From Icerya purchasi (Eukaryota; Arthropoda; Insecta; Hemiptera; Monophlebidae), in the NCBI GenBank assembly GCA_039619475.1, contig CM077116.1, forward strand, positions 254,053,440-254,117,439: a stretch of 64,000 bases of DNA. Direction: 5' to 3'. A model generated the notes under the pieces. That model did not search any database, had not been told where the DNA came from, and saw only the letters and a program-made list of their open reading frames with translations. Shown here one piece after another: positions 11,873 to 23,863 of this stretch; the first letter of the stretch is position 1, and each line of letters starts with the position of its first letter. Made by a program: the position numbers and the translations under genes.

Positions 11873-13300
11873 TGTATTTATACATAAGTAGGTAAAAATT
11901 ATAGCTGCCGTAAACGATTAGGGAGAAGAACTCTAATTTCGAAATAGAAAACCGGTAGAAAATATTCGAATAGTTATTTTATTACTGTTATTATTATCGG
12001 AGAACTCGTTAAAATTCCGAGCAATGACGAAAGTCTAAAAGGGCACAGATTTTTGTCCTGCAACGCTTGTCGCGACTAATTGCGACCTTCGCCGGCATAC
12101 TTAGCCGCCGTTCAATTATACCGGTTCCGCGCGATATTAGGACATAAATCCCTGCGTACCGTGTCCTCTCATTTCGGGTTTCGCCTTTTGCTTTAAATTA
12201 CATCCGGCTTTTGCGGCGGAGTCATCTGCCATTCAACGGGCACATCTGAGCCGGATACATTAACGCGAGGTATAAAAAACCTTTTTCCATCTTTTTTTTT
12301 TTTTTTTTCTATTATCACCGTTCCTTGCTTTTTCGCATCTTTATTCTAATTCCACGTGCCATTTTTTCCGAGATTTATTTTTTTTCCCGTTCGGTCATCG
12401 CCGATGACCTTGTCATTACGAGGTGATTTTTGAGCTTCGCTGCGTTTTCAAAACACTATCCAACCTAAATTGCACCGCACGCAAATATTATCTAAAACAC
12501 AGGCCTAATAGCACATTGAAAGAGTAAACGCTTTAAAAAGAAGTAAGTATCTAACTAAGGGTAGTTTCACACCTTTTTACTAATTAGAGTTAAAGTTTCT
12601 AGAAAAGAGAAAGCGAAAATATTCATTACTCGTTAAAATGTAACGTATTCGAATTGTTAACATACCTAAAAACCATTTTTCTCTTACGCCGACTATTAAT
12701 ATACGCTTAGTGTTTCTTAGTATTTTAATACTGCTCGACACGACGATTCGAACGTCGAACATAATTTTCTATATTAAATGTACACGGCTTAGTTTATTTA
12801 AAAATAAATAAATTAAACCGTACTTGTAAAGTCAAGAACGGTCCCATTACTACATAGTTTTATGAAATATATACCTACTTTGAATTTCTTCGCTGTTGAC
12901 CTAGCTAGAATGGTCGCTGAATACCTCTTCCGTCTCGCCACCCCCGCCGCCGCTATCACCGAAAGAATATATAGAACCGAACGCGTTCTAGACTAAAAAC
13001 TATCTCAACCGAGCTTTTTTGTTGGTTTTTTTTTCGTCGTCGTCAAAAATTTTGATCAAATGCTTTAGAAAAGCGACTTTTAAGACGGAAAAACTAAAAG
13101 ACGATATTAATCAGCAAGCCTAATACCGAATCTCAAAAAAAGTGTTCCATTACTGCCAGCTTCGCTAGGAAATGAAGAAGAGAAAACGAGGGGATATTCG
13201 CCGGTCCCTTGAACATTTTCTCATCCGTTAAAGTAAGTTCCAAATTACCGAGGTGTCAGCTAAAATGCCTGCACATTAATGCGGGTGTCGCTATGCGGAA
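11867..13300. other. Mixed spacer with a CpG-richer patch
   Basis: Around 12,030-12,300 CG dinucleotides become frequent; the rest is AT-rich. No motif recognised. A short CCG-rich stretch lies near 12,940. Confidence 0.35.
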
Positions 13301-13367
13301 ATTCCGCTGACAGTTTACGACGTCCTCTCGGTTGAAGAATTTTCTGTCTCCATTCTCATTAGAACAG

Positions 13368-14132
13368 CTACAGAAGAAAGGTCTTTCTTACTCTTCGTGC
13401 CGGAAATTTAATATATTCTCGTTCGTGTATGAATATGGAAATCATCGATGAGACGGAATAGACGAGAATGAGAATGAGAATAAGAGGCCGCGCAAAACGT
13501 GAAACATTTGTTTCGAACTTTCGTTTTTCCCATAGCGCGCGACCGAACGAAAACAAACAAACCAATCGCAGAATTGGAAATAGAAAAGTTTCAGCCGGAT
13601 GTGGGAATAAAAAATCGAGCACTATTACGAAGAGCGTAAACACGGAGGAATCGACGCAAGATATCTTTCCGTTCAAAGCTGAACGACGCCCTAGCTTCCT
13701 CCCCATCTGACCGTGTCGTTGTCCATCATTATTATACACGTCAAAGTATTGCGGTTTATCCTCTAAGGGGCTCGTGTATGTTGCTGCGTGCAGTCGAAAG
13801 GAAGGGTGCTGGTCGATCCGGAACTTACAGCTATGCGTGTAAGCAAACTCCGAGAGCCTTAATTGGATAGAATTCAATTCAATTTGCTGCTGTTTTATTC
13901 CGCTCCATCGATATTCCTCCGTCCATTTCGCTCGTGATTTGTAATTTCCTTCTTTTTTTTTTTTTTTTTCTCCCCTGCTCGGTTCCTTTTTAATGCGTAC
14001 ATTCCGCAAAACAATAGGCGCACATTTGCGCAATAAATATCCAAATTGCCCGATCAGTGCCTTGAACGGAATCGGGCCCAGACCGGACTCGAAACCCCGT
14101 GTAGAAATTTCTATGCGCAATCGAGAGGGCAC
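13368..14132 (-). CDS. Unassigned 254-codon open frame (doubtful)
   Basis: A long open frame in a CpG-richer stretch. It contains a lysine run translated from a T-run and an isoleucine/leucine run translated from a GAGAAT-type repeat, both signs of fortuitous translation. It has one hydrophobic segment (about residues 165-195) and no domain I recognise. The length is notable for AT-rich DNA, but locally the GC content lowers stop frequency. No TATA box, splice site or poly(A) signal clearly belongs to it. Most likely non-coding. Confidence 0.12.
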   Translation of the reverse strand: MPSRLRIEISTRGFESGLGPIPFKALIGQFGYLLRKCAPIVLRNVRIKKEPSRGEKKKKKEGNYKSRAKWTEEYRWSGIKQQQIELNSIQLRLSEFAYTHSCKFRIDQHPSFRLHAATYTSPLEDKPQYFDVYNNDGQRHGQMGRKLGRRSALNGKISCVDSSVFTLFVIVLDFLFPHPAETFLFPILRLVCLFSFGRALWEKRKFETNVSRFARPLILILILVYSVSSMISIFIHEREYIKFPARRVRKTFLL

Positions 14133-14780
14133 ACTGTTAAGGATTTTATATTTGTTTCCGGGAACTTTGAAGAAAATATTCTCTACTTCTCGAAACGGTT
14201 AGAATAACAATTTTCTTTCGCGTAAAATATTCCGCTGAATAATAGAATGGCGATGTTCTTGAATTTATTTACAGAATGCGAATTTTTGTTATTTTCTTAT
14301 TTTCTTTCTTCTTCTTCTTCTTTTTTTTCGTACGAGAGAAATACAGAAAATCAAGATGATCAATGTAGAATTGGCTTATTTTTTATTTTAAATCTATAGA
14401 ATGAATTTACACTCGTTCGTCGAAACAAATAACGCACTGACACTGAACTTTTTTTAGTGAGCGGTCGAATTTTAATCTCGCCGAAAGAACTTTTGGAGAA
14501 GTGTTCGGGACAAATTCCTAACGACAATCGCGCACTATTAGTTAAACAAGATGGAACGATTAAAAGGGAGACTAAACTAAAAAAAAGTTAATGTGGAACA
14601 TGACGAAAAATAGGAAGTTGCTGGAAGCGCGACTTCAGATATTACGGTAAAGCTGATAAACATATTACGAGAGCCGACGATTTAAAAAATGTTAGCTTTA
14701 CGTTTGACTACGGGATCCAATCCTGAAAATTAATCACTTTGATTCTTTCAGACTCCCTTTCTTTTGCCCTATATTTACAA
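14133..14780. other. Spacer, nothing recognised
   Basis: AT-rich sequence leading to the 5' truncation of a LINE fragment. No motif seen. Confidence 0.4.
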
Positions 14781-14784
14781 TCGA

Positions 14785-15620
14785 ATTCATGACTATCTTA
14801 CGTTTTGTTATTTATGTTTTCTCCCATCGCTATTCCGCAAACTATTTGATTATCTCTGATTTCGTAGGCAGTATGTTCTGCGTTTTCCACGTACTCGTGC
14901 GACTTTTTATCATTCTTCGAATACTTTCTTTCATTCGTGATTTTTTTTTTTTCTTTTCATTCAATCCGTGTTGATTTGTTACACAGGTAGAGTCATGCAG
15001 TCATAGAAGGCAATTGATTCTCTGGTTCTTGAGTTGCTACTTCCTCGCCCATCTTCTTCTCTGAAATTCCAGGTTCGAATCTCCTACCTTTTTTCAAAAA
15101 ACTTCATTCCAAATACCCCTCTGATATCTATGTTCCGTCCTTTTTCTAATCATCTATGTCACTAGCTGGCTGTTCAACCGACGCTTCCATCCGGCCTGTG
15201 CGCTTCGATTTCCCCTTACTTCGGCGTTCTAGCATCATTTCTCATTATTCGCCTAAGTCTTAACCATTCACTGTTACCTTCTTCTCGTTTTCTTTTTTCC
15301 CTAACATCTTCTCCGTTTTTCCCTCTTCACCCGAACGAAGAGACATTCTACGATTTCAATCGTATTCCCCCTGCAGGTGCCCGTCTCTCTCAAATGAACG
15401 ATCTATACTTTACTCTCTCAGCTCTTAGCACTTGACATCTCTGATGATACTTGCTTCATATATCTTGTCATTCCCTTCTTTGTCGGTCATTCCTCTACTT
15501 AGTTTTCTTATATTATGTATCATTGACCGAATTTCTATTTAACTGTTGATTCTTTCCCTTCTACACTGCTTCTGAACATGGGATCTCTATTATCGCGCCC
15601 TAAAAAAAAAACAAAAAAAA
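14785..15620 (+). mobile_element. 5'-truncated LINE 3' end (family A)
   Basis: It starts inside RNase H (MTILRFVIYVFSHRYSANYL, then IISDF at the third catalytic site). After a damaged stretch it resumes with IRLSLNHSLLPSRFLFSL and PLHPNEETFYDFNRI. That block is the family A C-terminus, aligned with CPLHSNEEHVCDADHVF at 58.3 kb. It ends with GCGCCCT and an A-run at 15,601, matching the family A tail. Several frameshifts; inactive. Confidence 0.65.
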
Positions 15621-16109
15621 CTAATAAAGACGGAAATTACACGAAATAAAAAAAAAAAAAACAGTAGAAAAGAAATTTAATGAAGCTCACAAAACAGATC
15701 ACGCGCTCCTTACTAGCGATGGTAAAAGGTATTTAAAGATGAAGGAGGGCGTCGCACTCTTCAAACTGAAGTAAACAAGGTTTTTGGAAATTTTGGTGTG
15801 AACTCTATACTTTTTTTTATTATTCGTCGGTTTTTTTCAACATTTTTCTCCACTAGTATTGAAAAAAAAAAGAAATAGTTTAGTCAACGGTCAGTTTCAT
15901 TGACAGTACAGGAAAGAAAAAAAGTTATTCAGGATTTTTTATCTACAACTTAGAGCAAAGGTTTTCGAAAATAGAGTACCATATACCATTACATAAATGG
16001 CTTGATAGTGGGCTGGAAAAAAAAAAAATACATAAACGGGATTCGACAGCGGAGTTTCAACCCTCGTACATTGGAAGTTTGAAAAACTTACCGCCGGGTT
16101 AGTTAACGA
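15621..16109. other. Spacer between two LINE tails
   Basis: A-rich and T-rich homopolymer stretches. Nothing recognised. Confidence 0.4.
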
Positions 16110-16427
16110 GCCCAATGTTCTCTTCACGATTGTGATCCTCCTCGTACACATATAATGCTGATCACATTTTCTTCGGGTGTCCTGCTCTTCGTAACGAACG
16201 CTCCCTTTTATACAGTCAGCTCTTGTCATTAGGTCTCCCTACTCCCTATAACTCTTCCTTTATCCTCTCCTTTCCTTCATCTTCTGTGGTGCCCGCACTG
16301 CCGTCCTTTGTTGTGTCCATTTCGGACCGCCTAGTTATTTAGTTCTTTAGCTTAGTTTTTCCTGTTGTTGAGTAAATGCCGCTGGCGTGCCCACAAAAAA
16401 AACAAAACAAAAAAAACAAAAAAAACC
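16110..16427 (+). mobile_element. Short LINE 3' end (family A)
   Basis: The plus strand encodes NADHIFFGCPALRNERSLLY and then SLGLPTPYNSSFILSFPSSS, ending at a stop at 16,338-16,340. It is followed by a 3' UTR finishing in GGCGTGCCC and A-rich sequence. The same C-terminus occurs at 58.3-58.5 kb (CDADHVF, GHPTPYCASYVLSF) and 37.0 kb (CDTNNIFFECAS, GLPTPCSASFILSL). A one-base deletion near 16,152 breaks the frame just before the NADHIFF block. Strongly 5'-truncated. Confidence 0.75.
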
Positions 16428-18960
16428 AACTTATTTTCATTTTAAAAATTCAGAAAATATTATTTAAAATGTTCGATTTTCAATTAAAACGATTAAAATA
16501 GAAAAATATTTATGTAAAAATTCTCAATAGCGAAAGAGTTGTGATATCAGAGATGAAGTGTGTGTGTGTTTTGAATTTTCGGGAGCGCTAATTTACCTAC
16601 ATATTTTCAGTCGGGGAAAAAAAAAGAAATTTTCGGTAAACGCCGAGTAGATCTGAAGCGCAACTAGCTGAAGATAAATTATTTAGGTTTCCTTCAGATT
16701 CTAATAGTATAATATGCTAAATTTGTCTTCATTAATATATTTTCTTTTTCGTTTTGTAGTACTACCGAAGATGGGAAGTTCTCCCGATAAAAGCGGTCCT
16801 GGAATATTAAGTTCGATTTAAATAGTTCCGTTAGAGTGCTTATAATTTTATTTCATTAACTATTCAACAAACGGCTTGTACGAATACACGCTACAATTAT
16901 GTATAGAAGAATTTTTGACTTTCTTCGGCCTTTATGATTTTTTAGATAACACAGTCAATTTAAATTCGCTCTTTTATAAATATTTCAGAACTATCGTGTG
17001 GATGCACAGGGAATATGGCGAGGTCCGAAGGATTGGGTTTTATATTTATTAATACTAATATACGAAACTGTAGTGTCAGTCTGTGATTTACAAATATTTA
17101 TATCATAATCATTCCATTAGATTATTTTCATCACACTTAAGTAGAAAATCTGTTTTTTTAATATTTTTGTCTGTCTAATTGTTCCAATTTAACTTGAGCA
17201 ATAATGATGAAATTCATGCAGCCTAAAGCTTATATCACCATCTATGTGCTACGCTTTTTGTTTCGCATTGATATCACAGAAAATAGTAGTGGCTTGAAGT
17301 TGAAAAAGAAAATTACTAGCGAAAAGGAGAGAACAGCATCTCTGAACGTTTATATTAAATCTTGAAAAAGTAAGAAACTGTATCTTTGGTAAATTATAAA
17401 AGTTCTGGCGCACTTATGTCAAGAGATAGCGATATATTCATTCGTTTCCTATTCTCTTGGTGACTCAATACATGTGTTCGTTCCCTCGTCAAATCAGATT
17501 TTAACGACTGGTTTGATCTGTGTGTTGATCCGCACAAAGTGGCACGTATTTAAAAAAGAGAGACAATAAATTATACCGTCAACGATTGAAAAATATTTTT
17601 ATCTGCTTGTCTGGCAATTAAAAAGCCGAAAGATTATTTGTGTTTTAAGCAAAAAAAAACAAACTTAACAGGTCAGACAACTGTTCCGGAAATCACTAGA
17701 AATAAATGCGAATGAAGATTTATACATGGATTAATGTATAGATGTATTAAAGAATGATTAATACAAATGTGGTATGTCAGAGATTATTTGTTACTCCTTA
17801 GGGCAATTTCTAAGGAAACATTTAATGCAAAAATATATTAAAGATTATTTAATATGAAACTCCATTGAGTTCCTGAACCACTCTATATTTAATACGAATA
17901 TCTGTAGGTTCCCTGTTTGAGGGCCACTTAATATGAATCTTACTGAAGATTGATTGTTGTCACAGACAGACGTATATACGCAACAAATAATAATCTACAG
18001 AGGACACACGTGAAGAAGACGACTGAGACGATAGCGGTGCAACCGCGTCCCGTCGCAAATTAAACCAGGCATTTAGTTCCAGCTGTCGATTGTCCCCGAA
18101 AAGCACCTTATATACCATCTTGACTACGGTGAATCAATTCTGCTCTATCCGTCGAAAATAATAGAACCGACGCCTTCTTTAACTAGTAAAGAAAAATCGG
18201 CTTGAAAATGGTTTTCTTTTCCGCAGTCCAGCTTTTCGCAATTTTCTTCAACCCCGACTGATATTTAGATCTTTCTAATAGCGTTAATGTGACTCGACTT
18301 ATTTTTCCGCTATTCGTCATGTCGTAAAAAAACGAAAACCGCTTCCGTAACGGAATTTGAACTGTAAGCCGGTCTTTGACTTCAGTTTATCCACTTAACA
18401 AACGCTTAGAGCAACACAATTTTTGTTTCCTTTGTCACTCGTAACCGATGTCCGAATTGAAAAACAGTCAAGAAAAACTCGGGAAAATTCTCGTCATCTT
18501 TTCATGTTCTTCTATATGCTCTTTAGAAAATCACCGCCGTCTTTATTAATGCTCTTATTACTTTAAACATAATAATACATAATAGCTTTAATTCTTCGCA
18601 TTTTTACTAGCGTATTCTTTACCCTCGCAGAACTTCACGCGCCACCTAAATTTTAGTCATTAAAATTTCAAATCTCCCTGATTTTTCCTGCCCCGTCTTA
18701 GGTATTTTCGCATTTTCTCCGATTTCACATTTTACCGTTTCTTCTCGCGGTGAAATATTTTAAAAGCGCAACTCTCGCTTGTTCACGTCTTCGCAAATAC
18801 ATCAGTGCACATCCTGGTTTTCAGATTAGGACTCGAAACCATTATCGAACAACGTGTGCAGTGCTGCTATACGTTTACACGTGAATTTTTTTGTCCAGTA
18901 AGCGCTAGAGCAGAGCCGAACGGAGACTAATGCAGATCTGCGTCGAATCTAACTCGAAAT
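16428..18960. other. AT-rich spacer, nothing recognised
   Basis: No conserved motif. From about 18,000 CG dinucleotides increase. No reading frame of interest. Confidence 0.4.
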
Positions 18961-18967
18961 TATCGGA

Positions 18968-19092
18968 ATGCGCGTATGAAGACTGATTTAGACATAGCCA
19001 GGAAACAACGTTACCATTCTCCACCTCCTACGCGAATGAAGACTTTGATTTAGACGTGGCCAAGAAACAAAGTTACCATTCTCCACCTCCTC
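18968..19092. repeat. 62-bp imperfect tandem duplication
   Basis: Two adjacent units of about 62 bp (18,968-19,030 and 19,031-19,092). Both begin CGCGWATGAAGACT and end GTTACCATTCTCCACCTCCT, with few substitutions and a 3-bp length difference between them. Confidence 0.9.
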
Positions 19093-20300
19093 TTACAAGT
19101 TCAACTTACGGAACTAATGTCGATAATTTCGAGCGGAGATGAGGCAACTTCCGAAAATTTCAGCATCCCCAACTAAGTTAGCCAGTAGTTCTATTCTAAT
19201 GAAAATAACCCTATTAAAGTTTTTATCGTGCGATCGTTGTACTGTGCACTCTGGTCGTCCGAAGGTGGCGGCAATAAAAATGAAATCCTGTTATCAGCTT
19301 GAAATATTTCGAACTTTTTTGACCGCATTGAAGGCCGTCAATCGACTCGGCTAGTGAAAAACAATTATTTCCCGTTTCGCACTAAATGCTCTCATATATC
19401 TCTCTGTTTTGCAAGATATCACGCAAATTTCTCTTCCGATTATGTAATTTCTGTCTCTATTCGCATGTACACACGCGAAGAAAAAAAATAAATAAATAAA
19501 ATAAATTTCTCTCCTAGGGATGATAGTCACCCGGAATTGAGCGCATCCAGATTCAACATGCTCACCAATTGCTCGTTAGCATTTCCCTTCCGATCTTAGG
19601 TTGCTCTAACTTATTCTTCCTCCTTTATTCACTGTCGACTTATATCCGTCCGGCGTTATCTTCCTCCATCCGTAGCCTCCTCACTTTCCACTTTTTCGTT
19701 TAATCATAGAACCCTTTTATGCGTTGCTTTGTGTCTATACCGTTTTGTTTTTTCCGAACGCTTTCTTTCTGACGCTGCTCCAACAACGTTAATCATGCGA
19801 TCTATATTCTATTTCTCTCTTCCTGACAGCGCTTTGCTAATACTGTTGTCGTTATTATCCCCGCACCACATGATATTATGATCCCTGGAAAAATGTAAAT
19901 AAAGAATTCTGACCTTATTTTTCTGCACCCTTAATCGTGGATAGTAAATAAAAATTCTTCTTTCTTTCGCGGTGTTTTACACGTTATATAAACAAGCTCT
20001 AATTAACAAATTTCCGCCCGATAGAAAACAACGCATGCGTTTCGAAGCAGCCTAACAAATTCTGCTGTACGTGTTGTGAAATTCTGAAGTTTATCCCGTT
20101 TTAAATATTTCTTTCCCTTTACGAAAAGAGCAAAAACATTTTTTGCTAATTAATTAATTATTGTACGCGCACTCTCAATATATACTCTCTTTAGATTACG
20201 CCTAGAACTACGGGAACATTTTCGAACAATGATATAAAAAAAGAACAAGGAAAAAAATGAAGCAAACACCGGCAAAAATTTGTAAAAAAGAAAAAAAAGG
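19093..20300. other. Spacer, nothing firmly recognised
   Basis: Contains a short open frame at 19,139-19,354 with no known domain and a pyrimidine-rich stretch at 19.56-19.9 kb that ends near a GTAAATAAAG signal. Nothing assignable. Confidence 0.35.
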
Positions 20301-21500
20301 CATATAGGAAAAAAGCGGAATGATCGCGATAATTCGCTAATTTCAGGGCATGCTCGAGACCATGCTAAGAGTGTGCAAATTAAAACCTCAAAGGGCTTTG
20401 CCGTGGAGCTCTAACATCGGAAGCGTTCGTTTTATAAACAGACGCAATTAATGTATAGATATTTCGGATGGTTAATTAAATATTTAACTAAACATCATCC
20501 GTTAAACTGAAGACCGGCGCATCGGGCGGGGGGACAGGATGATTGTTCTTATTAGGCGCCGGGACGGGTGCAGTGTCTTTCCGACGAGAGCGGAACCCTA
20601 TGTCCCGGCATGTCTGCGATTCGCGGCCCAGCTTTAATTTGTCAGCCATTAAATTAGCAATTTTCATCTTTCCCCCGGTCTCCCCGCGTCCGCCTAATGC
20701 TAACAAGATGCCACCTCCCTGACCGTTCCCCGACCACTGCGCCTTCTTCGTCTGTCGTCCGGATGAAATAGCGCCGCCGCCGCCGCGCTGTAAAACTACG
20801 CCAACCCTCAACCGAGAGGGGCGAGCCTCCCCGAAATCGTGTTATAATATTAATTATCCCTGCAACTGCTACGCTCGCTTTTCCGAAAATATAATTTCCC
20901 CGCGCCATACTTCGCGACGATTATTTCGGTTTTGTCTCAAAATTCGTCGACCGGATTTCCCACACCGTCGTTCTAATTTACCGTGCCGCTCGCAGATGAC
21001 GACTACCATCGGTGCACGTCGACCTGAAATTCCGCTGTCCCCGTCTCGTCTCGCTACTATCATTATTAGGAGCGCCGTTTTTATAATTAATCATCGATCT
21101 CGCTCCACGCATTCTTCACGAACCCTCCCCCTCGGCCAGCGCCCGTTTCTACCCTGCCGACGAACTGGGCACTTTTGCTCGCAACCGTCCTCTCTCTAAT
21201 TGTGTAAATTTTAAATCCGTCTTCTCATCATTTGACGTACGGCCGCTCGCCGACGAAAAAATTCTCCTTTTGCTAGGCCGCGGCTTTTATACCCCGGAAA
21301 CTCAGCCGAGCACTGAAACAAGTTTTACAGACGACATATACCTGTGCAACTGCTTAATACGCGCGCCTTCTACAACTACTACTCTCTCAAATAATGCGCT
21401 AAACGATAGAACGGAAATTGTAAGAAACCAAAAATTTCCGCCCGCAATTTTACCCAAACCGGTTTCGAATTAAAAATTCGGGAATATTGATTTTTCCGCG
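20300..21500. other. CpG-rich island, function unknown
   Basis: GC and CG content are clearly above the surroundings, including CCGCCGCCGCCGCG near 20,775. Overlapping open frames of 64 to 107 codons on both strands show no recognisable domain and look like a compositional effect. Candidate regulatory or 5' exon sequence of a host gene; unproven. Confidence 0.3.
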
Positions 21501-23488
21501 GCTCCCCCGTTATACGTCTTCTAACCATGTTCGCAATGTATTATCGAATTACTCAATCGCTACATATTCTCCTGTTTAATTCCTCGCTTTACGCAATTCT
21601 TGTAGTGTCTTAACAAATTGCCGAGTAATTTTTCTCTATCATTTCGCGACCGTATAGTTCCGTTCTCCGTCTGATTTCTCACCACATCTCTTAGCCATCT
21701 TTACTTCTAACTACTTTCAGTCGTGATGCAAACTAGATTTCGAACCGGCGCTGTGTTATCTTCACTGAATGCGTCTATAAAAAAAAAAAAAAACATAAAT
21801 TGCAATTATCACAGTTGCATAAATGTTTCCGGTGGATTAAGTACACTACCGTTCCGCGGAATGATAGAAATAATTTTAAACGGACCGGAGAAATTAAAAC
21901 CCCCCTCTCGCGCCCAAAATTAAATTTCCCGAAAAAATATAACGTCGCGTGATTGTATGCAATTTGTGTAGATTTTCATTACAAAAACACAGAGAAAATT
22001 TTTGTACACTCCCTTCGACCGCTGTATTAAAAATAAAAGTTGTTAAAAAATACCGACGCTTCGATTAATAGAGTTACATATGCAGCATAGATAGCTTACT
22101 TCTTTGTATATAAAGACTTCGAAATTTATATTTATATATTTTATATCGCTAAAACAAAATCAAGTTCCGTGTCGCATAAATCAGAAAAAAAATTTTTTTA
22201 AATTTAAGTGCCCCTGCTTTGTTTGCTTTTAGTACTTCAAAAATTAGTATTCGGCATTTAATTAGTTTCTAATATTTTGTTTTTATGTTTTGTTGTATTA
22301 CACGTACTTACGCATATATATATATATATATATATGTATACATGTTTATGTATAGAGTGAAACTTCTTCCACCCGCCTAAGCAGGCTCTTAGTTTAAAGA
22401 CCGTCTTTTTAAAGTCTCGGCAAAAATAGTTTAGAATCAAAACACCACCCTTCTGTAACGAACGCGAACATAAATTTTACTGCCCGTAAAAGGATGATGA
22501 GAAAACTTTTCGATGACGGATGTTTAGTGGTCAGTTCTTTGAGATTTAATATCGTAATCGTATAAATTTGCGAGTGACATCTTATTGCAGATTTAAGCTG
22601 GAATAAGGCGAAAAATACGATTTAGTGAAAAACTAACTAGTTTAAAAGCCGTCACGTGGACACCAAAATTATGAGCTTACGTCCGCAATAAAATACATGT
22701 TTACAAAAAGCTGGTTTTACATAAACTGAATCCTAAGAAACGGATCTAGATTTCGTCGCTCTAAACTAAATGAATTAATATATAATTAATTCCAGTTCTA
22801 AGTGATTGAAAAATTTAACACAATGAAATTGCAGCACGGAAAGAGCGGCAGATAAAATTGTCCCGAAATAAACAAACGAATGCGTTATCAACGAGGATTA
22901 TTGAAAAATTATCAGTCATCTTCGGGAAGCTGTGTAGTTTACGTAAATTTTGTTTAGAGTGGATGAAAACGGATTTTCTACTACCAAAATTGTCCGCTAC
23001 CGATAATTCGTCCACCACGAAACACGATCGAAATTTTAAAAAAAAGATAGCAGAAACTTCGAAATTTATTGCGAACAATTATTCATCGTAAACTTTCCAG
23101 GAGGGCTATTCGAAGTATCGAGTTTTTGTTTTCTCCGTTTTTTGTATATTTTTCAACCGGGAATAAGTGTTTATACATATGCATATATTTTTTGATTTTT
23201 AACAAATCCTTCCATTACATACGCCTCTCCTGGCAGACGTATTTTACGGTCCTCTGTCCGTTACAGAACCACTTCATTGTACCCCCAGTACGATATTTTT
23301 TACTTTTTATTATTAATAATGGTTTACAATTTTTTTTGTTCCCCGCAATTATTTATACTATAGGCATATAAATTAAAGTGTTGCCGGTATTTCTTTCCAA
23401 ACTGATTTTTATTACGCAAGGGAAGGAAATACTCATGGGAATTCTGGAACATTGACGCGTAATTAAATGATATTATAATATTTTCCAA
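21500..23488. other. AT-rich spacer with a TA microsatellite
   Basis: A TA repeat of about 23 bases lies at 22,313-22,335. Otherwise nothing recognised. Confidence 0.45.
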
Positions 23489-23863
23489 GGTAGCGCAGTA
23501 GCCTAGTTAGTTAACGTGCTTGGATATTAAATCAGAGGTGTCATAGGTTATCAAGTTGCTCCCGGGGAATTTACCTGATCTGAAATTAAATTGGGTGCTA
23601 GAGAAATCTGGGAAAGGAAAGGCGGCCGAGGGAAATGGACTGGCCCCCCTACTCTCACTGTGAACCTTAACTTCACAATCCCCGACGCCCTGTGAATTTA
23701 CTTCAGTACTTATATTTTCCCCTAAATTGCACCCTCCAGAGAGAAATGTTTCTCCATACTATAGAGAGCTTCCTTTCGACACCTCGGTATCTCTTGAATA
23801 GCGGTAATTTTTATTATCGGTTTACTGCAACCGAATGAAAAACAAAAATTTACAAAAAAAAAA
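23489..23863 (+). mobile_element. tRNA-derived SINE (full length, family S1)
   Basis: The head resembles a tRNA. An A-box region reads GTAGCCTAGTTAGTTAACG with GTGCTTGG after it, and a degraded B box (GGTTATCAAGTTGC) lies about 45 bases downstream. The body continues through a GAGAAATCTGGGAAAG block (about 23,600-23,616) and a segment containing ACTGGCCCCCCTACTCTCA. It ends in A-rich sequence at about 23,854-23,863. The body recurs on the minus strand at 50.5 kb, which shows it is a dispersed repeat. Pol III transcription would be expected for an intact copy; this B box is damaged. Confidence 0.7.

Noticed and set aside
13368..14132. 254-codon frame as a confident host gene
   Set aside because: It contains translated simple repeats and a T-run, has no domain, and lies in a GC-richer stretch that lowers stop frequency; kept only as a low-confidence entry.
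17620..18010. Solo LTR
   Set aside because: Some LTR-like features (TGTTGTCACAG and a possible CA end), but no direct repeat, target duplication or internal region was found.
19560..19910. LINE 3' end
   Set aside because: The pyrimidine-rich stretch gives leucine/serine-rich translations like a LINE C-terminus, but I could not identify a single conserved block.
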